In this document: positions 1-8,196 of the stretch, piece after piece
Layout: every line of letters begins with the position of its first letter
Numbering within the stretch: the stretch's first letter is position 1
NCBI RefSeq assembly: GCF_000381925.1
Contig: NZ_KB907307.1
Span: 806,001-870,000 of the forward strand
Length of the DNA stretch: 64,000 nt
Source: Nocardia sp. BMG111209
GTDB taxonomy: Bacteria > Actinomycetota > Actinomycetes > Mycobacteriales > Mycobacteriaceae
Direction: 5' to 3'
The notes under the pieces: model-generated
Told to the model about the DNA's origin: nothing
What the model saw: only the letters and a program-made list of their open reading frames with translations
The model's database searches: none
Translations under genes and position numbers: made by a program

Positions 1-2
1 GG

Positions 3-2417
3 GCCGCCGGCGGCGTGCCGGGGATGATCCTCGCCGGACTCGGCGCCGACGTGGTGCGCGTGGTCGGCGAACCGGTCCCGATCGACGCCGATGTGCCGTG
101 GGGCCGAGTCTGGCACCGGCACAAGCGAATCGCACGCGCCGATCGCGACGGGACGCGGGAACTGCTGCGGACCGCCGACGTCGCGCTGGTGTACGGATCG
201 GAGCAGATGGTCGAGGGCCGCGGCCTCGGTTACCGGGATCTGGTGCCGCACAACGCCGGACTGGTCTACGCGCGTTGCCGGCCCAGCCGCACCTCCGGCG
301 GCGCGGTCGCCGACTTCGGGCTGGCCGTCGAGGCGCGCGCCGGATTCTGCACCCAGCTGGCAGGGCATCGGCCGGGCCCGATCTTCGTCGACGCGCAGGC
401 CTCCGCGGTCGGCACGGCCTCGCTGCTGCTCACCTCGGTGTTCGCGCTGCTGGGCCGGCGTGCCCGCACCGGCGCGGGTGGCTGGGCCGAAACCTCGCTC
501 TACGACGGACTTCTGGCGACCCTGGGCTGCATGATCGGCCGCTCCGAGCGGGCCGCCGCCGACGTCGAGTACTACTGGGAACACGGCTCGACCTTCCCGA
601 ACTTCCTGTACCGCTGCGCCGACGGCGAACTGCTGCAGGTCTGGTTCGGCGGAAAAGGCATGTACGAGTCCGTGATCCGGGTACTCGGCGACGAACCCAG
701 CGCCGACGGCTACTACACCGATCAGATGACCGGCAAACTCCGCGACCGCGCCCGGCGCTGGACCGAATTCTTCGCCACCCGCCCGCGCGCCGACTGGGTC
801 GAGCGACTGCGCGCCGCCGGCGTCGCCTGCGAACCGGTACTCGGCCCGGGAGAAGTGCTCGCCGATCCCCACCTGGCCGAGATCGGCCTGTCCGCAACAG
901 AATTCGCCGACGGCCACGAAGTCGTGACGTTCGGCTCCCCCCTCACCATCCACCCCCGCACCACCCCCGCGCCCGGCGCCTCCCCGGCCGAATCCGCCAC
1001 ACTCCCCGCTGAATCTGCGCTGTCCGCAGCTGGGTCTGCCGTACCGACAGTTGAGTTCGCCGTGCCTGCGGCCGAATCTGCCCTGTCTGCGGCTGAGTCC
1101 GCCGTGCCTCAGGCTGAATCGGCCTTGCCCGTGACCGACTCTGCCGGGTCCCCGGCCGAATCGGCCTCGCCCGCAGCCGATTCCGCGGTGACCCCGGCTG
1201 TGCTCCTCGATTCGGACGGCGATGTGCTCGCCGGGCTGAAGGTGGTGGATTTCTCGGCATTCGTGGCGGGCCCGCTGGCCGCGGAGATTCTCGCCGACCT
1301 CGGTGCGGACGTGATCAAGGTGGAACCGCCCGATGGTGAGGCGATGCGTGCGGCGGCCTATGCCGTGGCGGCCTGTCAGCGCGGGAAGCGCAGTCTCGCA
1401 CTGGATCTCAACGCGTCCGGGGCGGGCCCGGTGGTGGCGCGGTTGCTGGCCGGGGCGGATGTGGTGGTGCACAACTTCCGGGTCGGCGTCGCCGAACGTC
1501 TCGGGATCGGCGAAGACACTGTGGCGCGGTTGAATCCGCGCGCGGTCTACTGCCATGCCAGCGCGTTCGGGGCGGTCGGGCCGCGCGCGAAGGCGCCCGG
1601 TAACGATGCGCTGATGCAGGCGGTCACGGGTTTCGAACGGGCCATCGGCGGCGCGGGCAACGATCCGATCGCGGCCACCTGGATACCGCTGGACATCGCG
1701 GGGGGCTGGCTGGCCGCGGCCGGGACGCTGGCCGGACTGTACGGCCGGGCGGCGCACGGGCACGGCTACGGGGTGGTCACCAGTCTGCTGGCCGCGGGCA
1801 TGCTGCCGCACAGCGGTGTGTATCTGTCCGACGGCGAACCGGTCCGGGGGCCGGCGCTCGATGCCGCGCAGACCGGATACGGTCCCGGCTACCGGCTCTA
1901 CGAGGGTTCCGACGGCGGGTGGTTCGCGCTCGTGGTGCCGGATCCGGACGGGTGGCGGCGGCTGACCGAACTGCCCGAGGTGGACGGTCTGGCCGCCGAG
2001 TACACGCCGTTGCGCGGCGGCGCCGCCGATGCGGGTGCGCGGGCGGCCGAGCCGATCCTGGAGCGGGCCTTCGCGACCGCGCCGGCCGCCGTATGGGCCG
2101 AGCGGCTGCGGGCCCTGAGCCTGATCGCCGAGCCGGTGGAGGCGCTGGACCGGGACGGGTTCCGGCGCGCGGTGCTCGACGATCCGATGAACCGGCAGCA
2201 GGGCCGGGTGCTCGCGTACCGGACCGACGACTGGGGTTTCTTCGAACAGATCGGGCCGCTGTTGCGCTACGGCCCGGCCACCGCGCGCGGCCCGCGGCCG
2301 ATGCTGCCCGGGATCGGGGAGCACAGCACGGAGGTGCTCACCGAATTGGGCTTCGCCGCCGACGAAGTGGAGCAGTTGCTCGCGGCCAAGGTCGTGCGGC
2401 AGGCGGCCGATGGGTAG
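3..2417 (+). CDS. Two-domain class III CoA-transferase (CaiB/BaiF), 5' partial
   Basis: Class III CoA-transferases move CoA between carboxylic acids in the cytoplasm. Two copies of the fold are fused. The first starts inside the N-terminal block (GVPGMILAGLGADVVRV) and the second near residue 410 (VAGPLAAEILADLGADVIKV). The frame is open to the first base and the usual residues before GVPGM are missing, so the gene begins upstream. The second half carries NDALMQAVTG, where the family has its catalytic Asp. The matching block of the first half reads FGLAVEARAG with Gly in that position, so only one half may be catalytic. The linker, about residues 320-400, is a degenerate Ala/Ser/Glu/Pro repeat. 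Fused double-domain members are known in actinobacteria; the substrate cannot be told from sequence. A catabolic role beside the Rieske oxygenase is inference. Confidence 0.9.
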   Translation, partial: AAGGVPGMILAGLGADVVRVVGEPVPIDADVPWGRVWHRHKRIARADRDGTRELLRTADVALVYGSEQMVEGRGLGYRDLVPHNAGLVYARCRPSRTSGGAVADFGLAVEARAGFCTQLAGHRPGPIFVDAQASAVGTASLLLTSVFALLGRRARTGAGGWAETSLYDGLLATLGCMIGRSERAAADVEYYWEHGSTFPNFLYRCADGELLQVWFGGKGMYESVIRVLGDEPSADGYYTDQMTGKLRDRARRWTEFFATRPRADWVERLRAAGVACEPVLGPGEVLADPHLAEIGLSATEFADGHEVVTFGSPLTIHPRTTPAPGASPAESATLPAESALSAAGSAVPTVEFAVPAAESALSAAESAVPQAESALPVTDSAGSPAESASPAADSAVTPAVLLDSDGDVLAGLKVVDFSAFVAGPLAAEILADLGADVIKVEPPDGEAMRAAAYAVAACQRGKRSLALDLNASGAGPVVARLLAGADVVVHNFRVGVAERLGIGEDTVARLNPRAVYCHASAFGAVGPRAKAPGNDALMQAVTGFERAIGGAGNDPIAATWIPLDIAGGWLAAAGTLAGLYGRAAHGHGYGVVTSLLAAGMLPHSGVYLSDGEPVRGPALDAAQTGYGPGYRLYEGSDGGWFALVVPDPDGWRRLTELPEVDGLAAEYTPLRGGAADAGARAAEPILERAFATAPAAVWAERLRALSLIAEPVEALDRDGFRRAVLDDPMNRQQGRVLAYRTDDWGFFEQIGPLLRYGPATARGPRPMLPGIGEHSTEVLTELGFAADEVEQLLAAKVVRQAADG
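975..1200 (+). repeat. Degenerate repeat coding for the CoA-transferase linker
   Basis: About 225 bases code for roughly nine imperfect copies of an 8-10 residue unit of the type ESALSAAESAVP, rich in Ala, Ser, Glu and Pro. The unit recurs as GCCGAATCTGCC-like DNA words. It joins the two CoA-transferase domains and looks like a flexible low-complexity spacer. Confidence 0.8.
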
Positions 2418-2706
2418 CCCGGCAGCGGCCGAACCCGCGGCCCGGCGGTGGGGATCACGCAGCCGGGCGGTCGGGAACACCACAGCCGGGCCACGGGGGG
2501 AGTGGCAGCCGGGCGACGAACGGATGGCGCGAATGTCTCGGCGCGGCGTGGATGTCACAGTACCGGCGCGAATTTCGACAAATCGTACACCTGAGCGGCC
2601 CGCGCGGGCGAAGATCGAACCTGGCGACGATGCCGTGCCGGATGGGCGGCGTCCGTCGACCGCTGCAACCACACTGGGGCATCCTTCGCCGACGAGGAGG
2701 GTTCAG

Positions 2707-2916
2707 ATGCGACGACGCATCACGACATCCGTGGCATGGCGCTATTTCCTGCGCGGCTTGGTGCTGCTCGGCGCGGGCAGCTCCGGTGCCATCCAACTGT
2801 ATGTCGACTACATCCATGTGGATCCGGACGCCGCGATCGCTGCCGAGGGGCAGCCGCCGGTGGCCGAGGAGTGGGACTGGTCGATCCCGCACGTCTGGTA
2901 CGACCTGGCGCACTGA
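2707..2916 (+). CDS. Small hypothetical membrane-associated protein (69 aa)
   Basis: I do not recognise the family. The ATG is preceded by a strong GAGGAGG ribosome binding site 5 nt upstream, which fixes the start. The product has a basic N-terminus (MRRRITTS), one short hydrophobic stretch at about residues 13-32 (FLRGLVLLGAGSSG), and an acidic, Trp-rich tail ending WYDLAH. It could be a single-pass membrane peptide with its tail outside. It ends 8 bases from the convergent end of the CHCGA protein gene. The long frame open upstream of this ATG has no supporting start signal. Confidence 0.6.
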   Translation: MRRRITTSVAWRYFLRGLVLLGAGSSGAIQLYVDYIHVDPDAAIAAEGQPPVAEEWDWSIPHVWYDLAH

Positions 2917-2923
2917 CGCCCGG

Positions 2924-3127
2924 TCACACCGCAGCGACCGCCGGCACCGAACCGGGCGGGTCGAGCACCGGGGGCCGATGGCCGTCGGGGTGACCGAGCA
3001 GCCACTGCCACGTCTCGATCGGGTCCTCGGCGATGATCGTTGCGCCGCAATGGCATACGCCGAGCAGTCGATCGGTGCCGGGAAACCACTCGATCCGGTA
3101 CCGCGCGTCCGCGCCGGATGCGCTCAT
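2924..3127 (-). CDS. Small CHCGA-motif protein coupled to the Rieske oxygenase (67 aa)
   Basis: A 67-residue soluble protein whose ATG overlaps the stop codon of the Rieske oxygenase gene (ATGA), so the two are almost certainly co-translated. The centre has a CHCGA motif (residues 25-29) of the kind that can bind a metal or cluster ligand. It is followed by an acidic ETWQWLLGH block and a Pro-rich tail. No electron-transfer partner for the oxygenase lies nearby, so an accessory role (assembly, metal delivery or docking) is tempting, but two Cys and one His are too few for a complete cluster. Function unknown; reality of the gene is well supported by the overlap. Confidence 0.65.
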   Translation of the reverse strand: MSASGADARYRIEWFPGTDRLLGVCHCGATIIAEDPIETWQWLLGHPDGHRPPVLDPPGSVPAVAAV

Positions 3128-4227
3128 GCCCGCGCTGCCGCGTTCTCGGCGTCCGCCGCGGCCTGCGCGCGGGCCAGCCGGGTCATCAGCTTCCGGGCCG
3201 CGAGCGCGCCGGTGTCGATGTTGATCGACAGTTCGCGGACGTCGCCTCGGCGGCGCTCGTCCTCGGCGACCGTCTGCTCGACGATGCCCAGTGCCACCAC
3301 GTCCTGCATCACCACGGTGTGATTGCTGGTGTACAGGTATTCGGTGACCGCGGCGTCGCTCGTCGCGAAATCCCTTGCCACCATCCAGAAGTCGTGCACG
3401 GAGTGTTCGGTCTCGGGCGTGAGCGCGTAGACGATCTCGGTGTGGAACGCGCCGGGATCCAGCGCGTGGTCCGCCCCGGGACGATAGCCCGCGGGCGGGT
3501 GGTGGCCCTGCGGGGCGATCCGGGAGTGCAGCCGGTACAGGCACGGCGGCTGGAACTCGATGTCCTGCCAGCGCGTGATCCGCCCGCCGAGACCGGTCGA
3601 CTCGGCGTAGAAGGGCGGGCATTCCGCGTCGTCCATGTGCCGGGACACCCGGATCACGCCCGCGGTCTCGTCGACCTCGGTGGTGATCGGCGTCTCGGCC
3701 ACCTCCGGGGTGCCGATGTAGCCGCCGTGCAGATACGTCTCGTGCGACAGGTCCATGAGGTTGTCCATCAGCAGCGCGTGCCGGCCCTGGATGGTCTGCA
3801 ACCCGCGGATGGTGGTCCAGCCGTCGGCGACCAGCCACGGCGCCCTTGCAATCGCGGTGGCGTCCGCGAGGTCGGGTTCGCCGATCCACACCCAGACGAA
3901 CGAATCCTGTTCCACCACAGGGAAAGCCGCGACCCGGGCGCTGCGCGGGATGCGGGTCTGCGCGGGCACCGCGACACAGGCGCCGGTGCGGTCGTAGGTG
4001 AAGCCGTGATAGCCGCAGACGATCCGATCGCCGTCGCGCCGCGACTTCGACAGCGGGTACCGGCGATGGATGCAGCGATCGGCCAGCGCCACGACCGAAC
4101 CGTCCTCGGCGCGGAAGAAGACCAGCGGTTCACCGCAGATGGTGCGGGCGAACAGTTCCGCGCCGATCTCGGAGGCGTAGGCGGCCACGTACCACTGGTT
4201 ACGGATGATGGTGGTCGAGGGACTCAT
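3124..4227 (-). CDS. Rieske non-heme iron oxygenase, VanA-like
   Basis: Terminal oxygenase subunit of an aromatic-ring or O-demethylating Rieske enzyme (367 aa). The N-terminal Rieske domain has the cluster ligands CIH at about residues 52-54 and CGYH about 16 residues later. The catalytic domain has DNLMDLSHETYLH, giving the bridging Asp and the two His ligands of the mononuclear iron. The start at MSPST has GGTGAG just upstream; a longer frame adds 12 unconvincing residues. The length fits vanillate demethylase-type single-component oxygenases, which need a separate reductase. None is in the window unless the nearby nitroreductase serves. The next gene upstream encodes an IclR regulator on the same strand, the likely controller. 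Substrate unknown. Confidence 0.88.
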   Translation of the reverse strand: MSPSTTIIRNQWYVAAYASEIGAELFARTICGEPLVFFRAEDGSVVALADRCIHRRYPLSKSRRDGDRIVCGYHGFTYDRTGACVAVPAQTRIPRSARVAAFPVVEQDSFVWVWIGEPDLADATAIARAPWLVADGWTTIRGLQTIQGRHALLMDNLMDLSHETYLHGGYIGTPEVAETPITTEVDETAGVIRVSRHMDDAECPPFYAESTGLGGRITRWQDIEFQPPCLYRLHSRIAPQGHHPPAGYRPGADHALDPGAFHTEIVYALTPETEHSVHDFWMVARDFATSDAAVTEYLYTSNHTVVMQDVVALGIVEQTVAEDERRRGDVRELSINIDTGALAARKLMTRLARAQAAADAENAAARA

Positions 4228-4268
4228 ATACTCACCCTGCGACCGGGCACGGGTGGGAGCCAAGACAC

Positions 4269-4287
4269 ACTTCCGGTGGATGGAAGT
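4269..4287. promoter_or_regulatory. Inverted repeat ahead of the Rieske gene, candidate IclR operator
   Basis: ACTTCC and GGAAGT form perfect 6-base arms separated by 7 bases, 42-60 bases upstream of the oxygenase start and just after the IclR gene ends. IclR-family operators are often short TTCC/GGAA-type palindromes. Binding by the adjacent IclR protein is inferred. Confidence 0.45.
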
Positions 4288-4308
4288 ACGGATCCCGATA
4301 CCCGGACG

Positions 4309-5076
4309 TCAGGGCCGTCGCCGGTCCCGGGTGGTCGCCGCGCCGAGTGCGCGGCTGATGCCGTTGGCGGCCGTCCGCACCGCCGGCGCCCAGGTCGCCC
4401 GCTTCGTATCCCCGGCGGGCACCACGATCGATACCGCCGCCGGTACCGTGCCGCCGGGTCCGAACACCGGCGCCGCGACCGAATAGCCGTCCAGGGTGAC
4501 CTGCCCGTCGCTGATCGCGACCCCGGTGCGGCGCACCTCCGCCAGCACGCGGCGCAGCCGCTCCGGATTGTCGATGGTCTTCGGCGTGAACACCGCGAGC
4601 GGGTGGGTCAGCACCTCGTCCAGCAGCGCGGTGGGGGAGTGGGCCAGGATCGCGAGCCCGACCCCGGTCGCGTGCAGCGGCCAGCGCGCGCCGACCCGGG
4701 TCCTGACCGCGACGGCGTTGCGCGCGGCGAGGAATTCCACGTACATCACCTCGACGCCGTCGCGCACCGCCAGTTGCACGTTCTGGTGGGTGGCCTCGTA
4801 GAGGTCCTCCATGTAGGGCAGGGCCACGTCGCGCAACGGCCGGCCGCGGGGGCAGTGCGCGGCGACCTCGAGCATGCGCAGCCCGATCTGATATCCCCCG
4901 CCGGGGGCCCGGTCCAGCGCGCCCCACGCCACGAGGTCGCCGGCGTACCGGTAGGCGGTCGTCTGCGGCAGTCCGGCCCGGTCGGCCAGTTCGGCGAGTT
5001 TGAGCACCATGTGCTCGGCGTCGAAGGCCGCGACCAGGGACAGGGCCCGGGTCAGTACGGACGTCTCGGCAGTCAT
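4309..5076 (-). CDS. IclR-family transcriptional regulator
   Basis: 255-residue regulator. It has an N-terminal winged helix-turn-helix (about residues 8-70, with LAELADRAGLPQTTAYRYAGDL as recognition region) and a C-terminal effector-binding IclR domain containing HATGVGLAILAHSP and DGYSVAAPVFGPGG. The ATG chosen (MTAETSVL) has GAGAGG upstream; the frame extends further but without family similarity. IclR proteins sense small aromatic or carboxylic acids and control neighbouring catabolic genes. The Rieske oxygenase lies 81 bases downstream on the same strand, and the nitroreductase is divergent. Confidence 0.9.
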   Translation of the reverse strand: MTAETSVLTRALSLVAAFDAEHMVLKLAELADRAGLPQTTAYRYAGDLVAWGALDRAPGGGYQIGLRMLEVAAHCPRGRPLRDVALPYMEDLYEATHQNVQLAVRDGVEVMYVEFLAARNAVAVRTRVGARWPLHATGVGLAILAHSPTALLDEVLTHPLAVFTPKTIDNPERLRRVLAEVRRTGVAISDGQVTLDGYSVAAPVFGPGGTVPAAVSIVVPAGDTKRATWAPAVRTAANGISRALGAATTRDRRRP

Positions 5077-5185
5077 CGTCGACCACCTCTCCCTCGGCCG
5101 GCGGCCGGGCGCGGAACACCCGGCCTTTCGATCATGATGACCCCAACCGCCGACCGGACGCGCCGCGCGGGTGAGTATCGAGGGT

Positions 5186-6016
5186 ATGACCAGTAGCACC
5201 GTCGAATCCGCCCGTGACGTCCTCCGGCAGCGCTATCGCGATCCGGAGATCGGTGTGCCGGACCAGTGGAATCCCGTGTTGCAGGTGCTGCACGGTCACC
5301 GTTCGGTGCGCCGCTACCTGGACGAGCCGGTCTCCGACGCGACCCTGCGGGTCCTGGTGTCCGCCGCGCAGTCGGCGGCGACCTCGTCCAATCTGCAGGT
5401 CTGGAGCGTGATCGCGGTCCGGGATCCGCAGCGGCGGGCCCGCCTGGCGGAACTGGCCGGCGGGCAGGAGCACATCGTGCAGGCGCCGGTGCTGCTGGTG
5501 TGGACCGCCGACTTCGGCCGGCTGCGCCAGCTGGCCGACGATCGTGGGGTGCCGCTCGAGGGTGCCGACTATCTGGAATCCAGTTACGTGGGCTTCGTGG
5601 ATGCCGCGCTGGCCGCCCAGAATGCCGTGGTGGCGGCCGAATCGCTGGGTCTCGGTACCGTTTTCATCGGTGCGCTGCGCAATCGGCCGGAAGAGGTTGC
5701 GGCGCTGTTGAGCTTGCCGCAGCAGGTGTTCGCCGCCTTCGGTCTCGTGGTGGGACACCCGGATCCGGCCGAGCAGGCCGGCGTCAAGCCGCGGTTGCCG
5801 CAGCGTGCCGTACTGCACCACGAAACCTACGACCCCGCACCGCAACTGGCGGCCATCGCGGATTACGAACAGCGCGTGGCCGACTACTACGCCGAACAGC
5901 GGCTCCAGCACTCCTGGACCGCACGGGTACTGGCCCGGCTGGGTTCCGGCGCGACTCTCAGCGGACGGCATCGGCTGCGAGAGGCGCTGGGCAACCAGGG
6001 TTTCCGATTGCACTGA
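5186..6016 (+). CDS. NADPH-dependent oxidoreductase, nitroreductase family
   Basis: FMN-dependent nitroreductase-fold protein (276 aa). The FMN-binding block HRSVRRYLDEPV lies near residue 40, followed by AAQSAATSSNLQVWSV and the GLGTVFIGALRN segment typical of NfsA/FRP-type flavoproteins. The length is that of the NfsA group. The ATG at MTSST is used; a GTG 15 bases upstream (MSIEG) is possible. The gene is divergent from the IclR regulator. It could reduce nitroaromatics or quinones or supply reduced flavin. The link to the Rieske oxygenase is only positional. Confidence 0.85.
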   Translation: MTSSTVESARDVLRQRYRDPEIGVPDQWNPVLQVLHGHRSVRRYLDEPVSDATLRVLVSAAQSAATSSNLQVWSVIAVRDPQRRARLAELAGGQEHIVQAPVLLVWTADFGRLRQLADDRGVPLEGADYLESSYVGFVDAALAAQNAVVAAESLGLGTVFIGALRNRPEEVAALLSLPQQVFAAFGLVVGHPDPAEQAGVKPRLPQRAVLHHETYDPAPQLAAIADYEQRVADYYAEQRLQHSWTARVLARLGSGATLSGRHRLREALGNQGFRLH

Positions 6017-6171
6017 GCCGGACCGGCCGAGCGGCGATGATTCCGTGACGCGGGATCGGGCGCACCCCGAAGTGCGGCTGCGGCGCCGATTTCCGGCATC
6101 GATCGCGCGAGCGCCGTTCGGGTGTTAACGTGCGGGGCGAATGCCCGGTTCGCAGCGCCAGCGGAGATACG

Positions 6172-7002
6172 ATGCGAGCAGTTGCCACCCCCAGCGGATC
6201 GGTCGGTTACACCGACCACGGGGCCGGTCCGGTCCTGCTGTTCGTGCACGGTTTCCTGCTCGACAAGAGCATGTGGTTACCGCAGATCGTGCACTTCGTC
6301 CCCCTCGGCTATCGAGTGTTGTGCGTGGATCTGCTCGGCTTCGGCGACAGCGCGCCGGCGCCGGGCACCATCGCGCTCACCGCGCATTCGGCGGCGCTGG
6401 CCGCGGTACTGGACACCGCCGGGGCCGAGACCGCGACCGTGATCGGCTATTCGATCGGCGGCCAGGTGGCGCTGGATTTCGCTGCCGCCCACCCGGATCG
6501 GCTCACCGCGCTGGTGCTGTCGGGCACCTCCGCGGCGGCCGACGGCCCGGAGGTGCGCGCGGAGCGGCTGGCCCTCGCCGATCGCCTGGAGGCGGAGGGC
6601 GTCGACGAGTACGCCGAGGAATTCCTGCCGCATCTGCTCGGGGCGCGCACACTGCGCGACCGTCCGTCGGTGGTGGAGCACGCGCTGACGATGATCGCGG
6701 CCGCCGATCCCGAGGGCGCCGCGGCGGCGCTGCGCGGGCGCGCCGAACGCCGCGACTACACCGAGGTGGCCCGCGCGCTGACCGTGCCGAGCCTGGTGGT
6801 GGTCGGCGCCGAGGATTCCTTCGACCGCGGCGTGCTCGCCGCGGAACTGGCGGGCCTCATCCCCGGCAGCCGCCTGGCCGTGGTGGCCGATTCCGGGCAC
6901 ACGCCCAGCTTGGAACGGCCCTTGTCGTTCAACGCGGAGCTCGAGGAGTTCCTCGAATCGGTCGCCGGCGCACCCCGGCCGGGTCCGCTGCGCACCCGCT
7001 GA
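6172..7002 (+). CDS. Alpha/beta hydrolase
   Basis: 276-residue alpha/beta hydrolase. The oxyanion-hole block VLLFVHGFLLDKSMW comes first, then the nucleophile elbow GYSIGGQ, the acid in VVGAEDSFD and the catalytic His in DSGHTPSLERP. The ATG at MRAVATP has GGAGA 5 bases upstream; the GTG 42 bases earlier overlaps a TAACGT box likely to be the -10 element. The substrate is not identifiable. Relatives include C-C bond hydrolases of aromatic meta-cleavage and simple esterases, which would suit the preceding catabolic genes. Confidence 0.87.
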   Translation: MRAVATPSGSVGYTDHGAGPVLLFVHGFLLDKSMWLPQIVHFVPLGYRVLCVDLLGFGDSAPAPGTIALTAHSAALAAVLDTAGAETATVIGYSIGGQVALDFAAAHPDRLTALVLSGTSAAADGPEVRAERLALADRLEAEGVDEYAEEFLPHLLGARTLRDRPSVVEHALTMIAAADPEGAAAALRGRAERRDYTEVARALTVPSLVVVGAEDSFDRGVLAAELAGLIPGSRLAVVADSGHTPSLERPLSFNAELEEFLESVAGAPRPGPLRTR

Positions 7003-7072
7003 CCACCGGTCGCGCGCAGAAAATCACCGCTGGACTGCCCGTTTGCCGAGCGGAATTGGCGCAAATGTGAAA

Positions 7073-7092
7073 ATGTTGTTCCAGCCCAACAT
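7073..7092. promoter_or_regulatory. Inverted repeat upstream of the membrane-anchored protein gene
   Basis: ATGTTG and CAACAT face each other across 8 bases, in an otherwise AT-poor intergenic stretch 54 bases before the next start codon. It is a possible operator; no regulator gene is adjacent. Confidence 0.3.
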
Positions 7093-7145
7093 GTTTGAGG
7101 GGCGAATACCGACCGGTCACGCTCGGAGAGGGGTGCGGTGGGGCC

Positions 7146-7832
7146 ATGGCAGGGCAGCGCAGGGGGGCGAGGTCCGGGGGACCACTGGCGGCGGTGGCAC
7201 GTGGCCGGCGCCGACGACATCGGCGGTCGCGATCGGACGATACGCCACCGGTGATCTGGCCGGGGATGATTCCCACGGCGCAATCGCAGTCGCAACCGCG
7301 GCCGGGGCGCCGGCGGCGGATGGTGGTGGGTTCGGCCGCGGTGGTCGGGACGGCGGCGGTGGTCGGCGGGGTGGTGTTCTCGCTCGAGGTCCGCATGCAA
7401 CAGGCCGCGCCGGCCACGATGGCCAGCAGCGCGGACCTGGCGCTCGGCGGCGGTCCCGGCTGTGAGCCGGTGCGTTCACCGGAACTGGTGCGCGGCAACG
7501 GTATCGGATCCGCCGGCTCCGGGCCGGACGCGATCCTGGCCTTCCAGCACGCCTACTACGTCGACCGGTCCGGCACCACCGCCCGCGCGGTGACCGCGCC
7601 GGACGCGTGGGTGTCCGGGGCGCAGATCATCGATGCCGGGATCGCGACCGTTCCCGTCGGCACCCATCACTGCGTGCAGATCACCCCGCAACCGGACGGC
7701 CGGTTCGATGTCGTGGTCACCGAATCCCGGCCGGACCACACCGGCCGCACCTACCGGCAACTGGTCACCGTCGGCTCGCGCGACGGCGCCACGGTGATCA
7801 CCCGGATCGACCCCGGCCGGGCGACACGCTGA
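7146..7832 (+). CDS. Membrane-anchored hypothetical protein, DUF8176-like
   Basis: 228-residue protein with three parts. A very basic cytoplasmic N-terminus is rich in Arg and Gly. One transmembrane helix lies near residues 60-80 (MVVGSAAVVGTAAVVGGVVF). The extracytoplasmic domain contains GPDAILAFQHAYYVDRSG, a Cys-containing GTHHCVQI strand and YRQLVTVG. The outer domain resembles an uncharacterised nocardial/gordonial family I remember as DUF8176; I am not certain of that number. Such genes often accompany type VII secretion or integrated elements, but none is seen here. GGAGAGG lies somewhat far (about 14 bases) before the ATG. Confidence 0.7.
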   Translation: MAGQRRGARSGGPLAAVARGRRRRHRRSRSDDTPPVIWPGMIPTAQSQSQPRPGRRRRMVVGSAAVVGTAAVVGGVVFSLEVRMQQAAPATMASSADLALGGGPGCEPVRSPELVRGNGIGSAGSGPDAILAFQHAYYVDRSGTTARAVTAPDAWVSGAQIIDAGIATVPVGTHHCVQITPQPDGRFDVVVTESRPDHTGRTYRQLVTVGSRDGATVITRIDPGRATR

Positions 7833-7841
7833 GGTAGCACG

Positions 7842-7856
7842 CGCCACGGTGTGGCG
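7842..7856. terminator. Hairpin just after the membrane-anchored protein gene
   Basis: CGCCAC and GTGGCG form a 6-bp stem with a 3-base loop, flanked by GGTA and TACC that can extend the pairing. It begins 10 bases after the stop codon. There is no U-tract, so it is a weak intrinsic terminator at best. Confidence 0.4.
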
Positions 7857-7940
7857 TACCTGGGAAAATCCTGTCAGTTCCGGGTTCTTGCTGGGAGCGG
7901 GCTGCCAATCCACCTCGAACTGTCCCAGACTTCGTGCTCG

Positions 7941-7955
7941 GCAATTGTCAATTGC
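7941..7955. promoter_or_regulatory. Perfect 15-bp palindrome overlapping a promoter
   Basis: GCAATTGTCAATTGC is perfectly symmetric around its central base. It includes the -35 hexamer of the promoter at 7945-7973, the usual position of a repressor operator. Confidence 0.5.
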
Positions 7956-7973
7956 GTTGGCCGGCGTTAACTT
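7945..7973 (+). promoter_or_regulatory. Strong sigma-A-type promoter reading toward the hairpin array
   Basis: TTGTCA and TAACTT are separated by exactly 17 bases, close to the housekeeping consensus. Transcription would start near 7980 and run through the three hairpins toward the ceramidase gene, giving a leader of about 410 nt. Confidence 0.5.
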
Positions 7974-8051
7974 TTGAGGGTTCGTGAATTCGATGAGTGG
8001 TGCGAACCACCGGACGACGGTCGGCGGCTGCTCGGAGAACGATCGAACGCC

Positions 8052-8196
8052 GAGCGCTCGGCAGGATCAAGGGGACCGATCCTGCCGGGCGCTTGTCATT
8101 GAGTGCTCGGCAGGATCAGGGGACCGGTCCTGCCGAGCACTCGGCATCGGGCGCTCGGCAGGATCACGGGACCGGTCCTGCCGGGCGCTTGTCAAA
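8052..8196. repeat. Three tandem hairpin repeats (about 48-base period)
   Basis: Three copies begin near 8053, 8102 and 8150. Each has a left arm of the form CTCGGCAGGATC, a G-rich loop containing GGGACC and a right arm of the form GGTCCTGCCGGGC, giving a 13-16 bp stem. Copy 2 differs from copy 1 at paired positions (AGTGCT opposite AGCACT where copy 1 has AGCGCT opposite GGCGCT), so pairing is kept although the bases changed. The 7833-8391 interval holds nothing else I would call a gene; the short frame across the repeats is a by-product of the repeat. Confidence 0.75.

Noticed and set aside
3040..5196. A 718-residue open frame on the plus strand
   Set aside because: It lies antisense to the Rieske and IclR genes, has Arg/Gly/Val-rich shadow composition and no family motif; long antisense frames are normal at this GC content.
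8052..8196. CRISPR array
   Set aside because: Only three units, the repeats are themselves hairpins with almost no unique spacer between them, and no cas genes are present.
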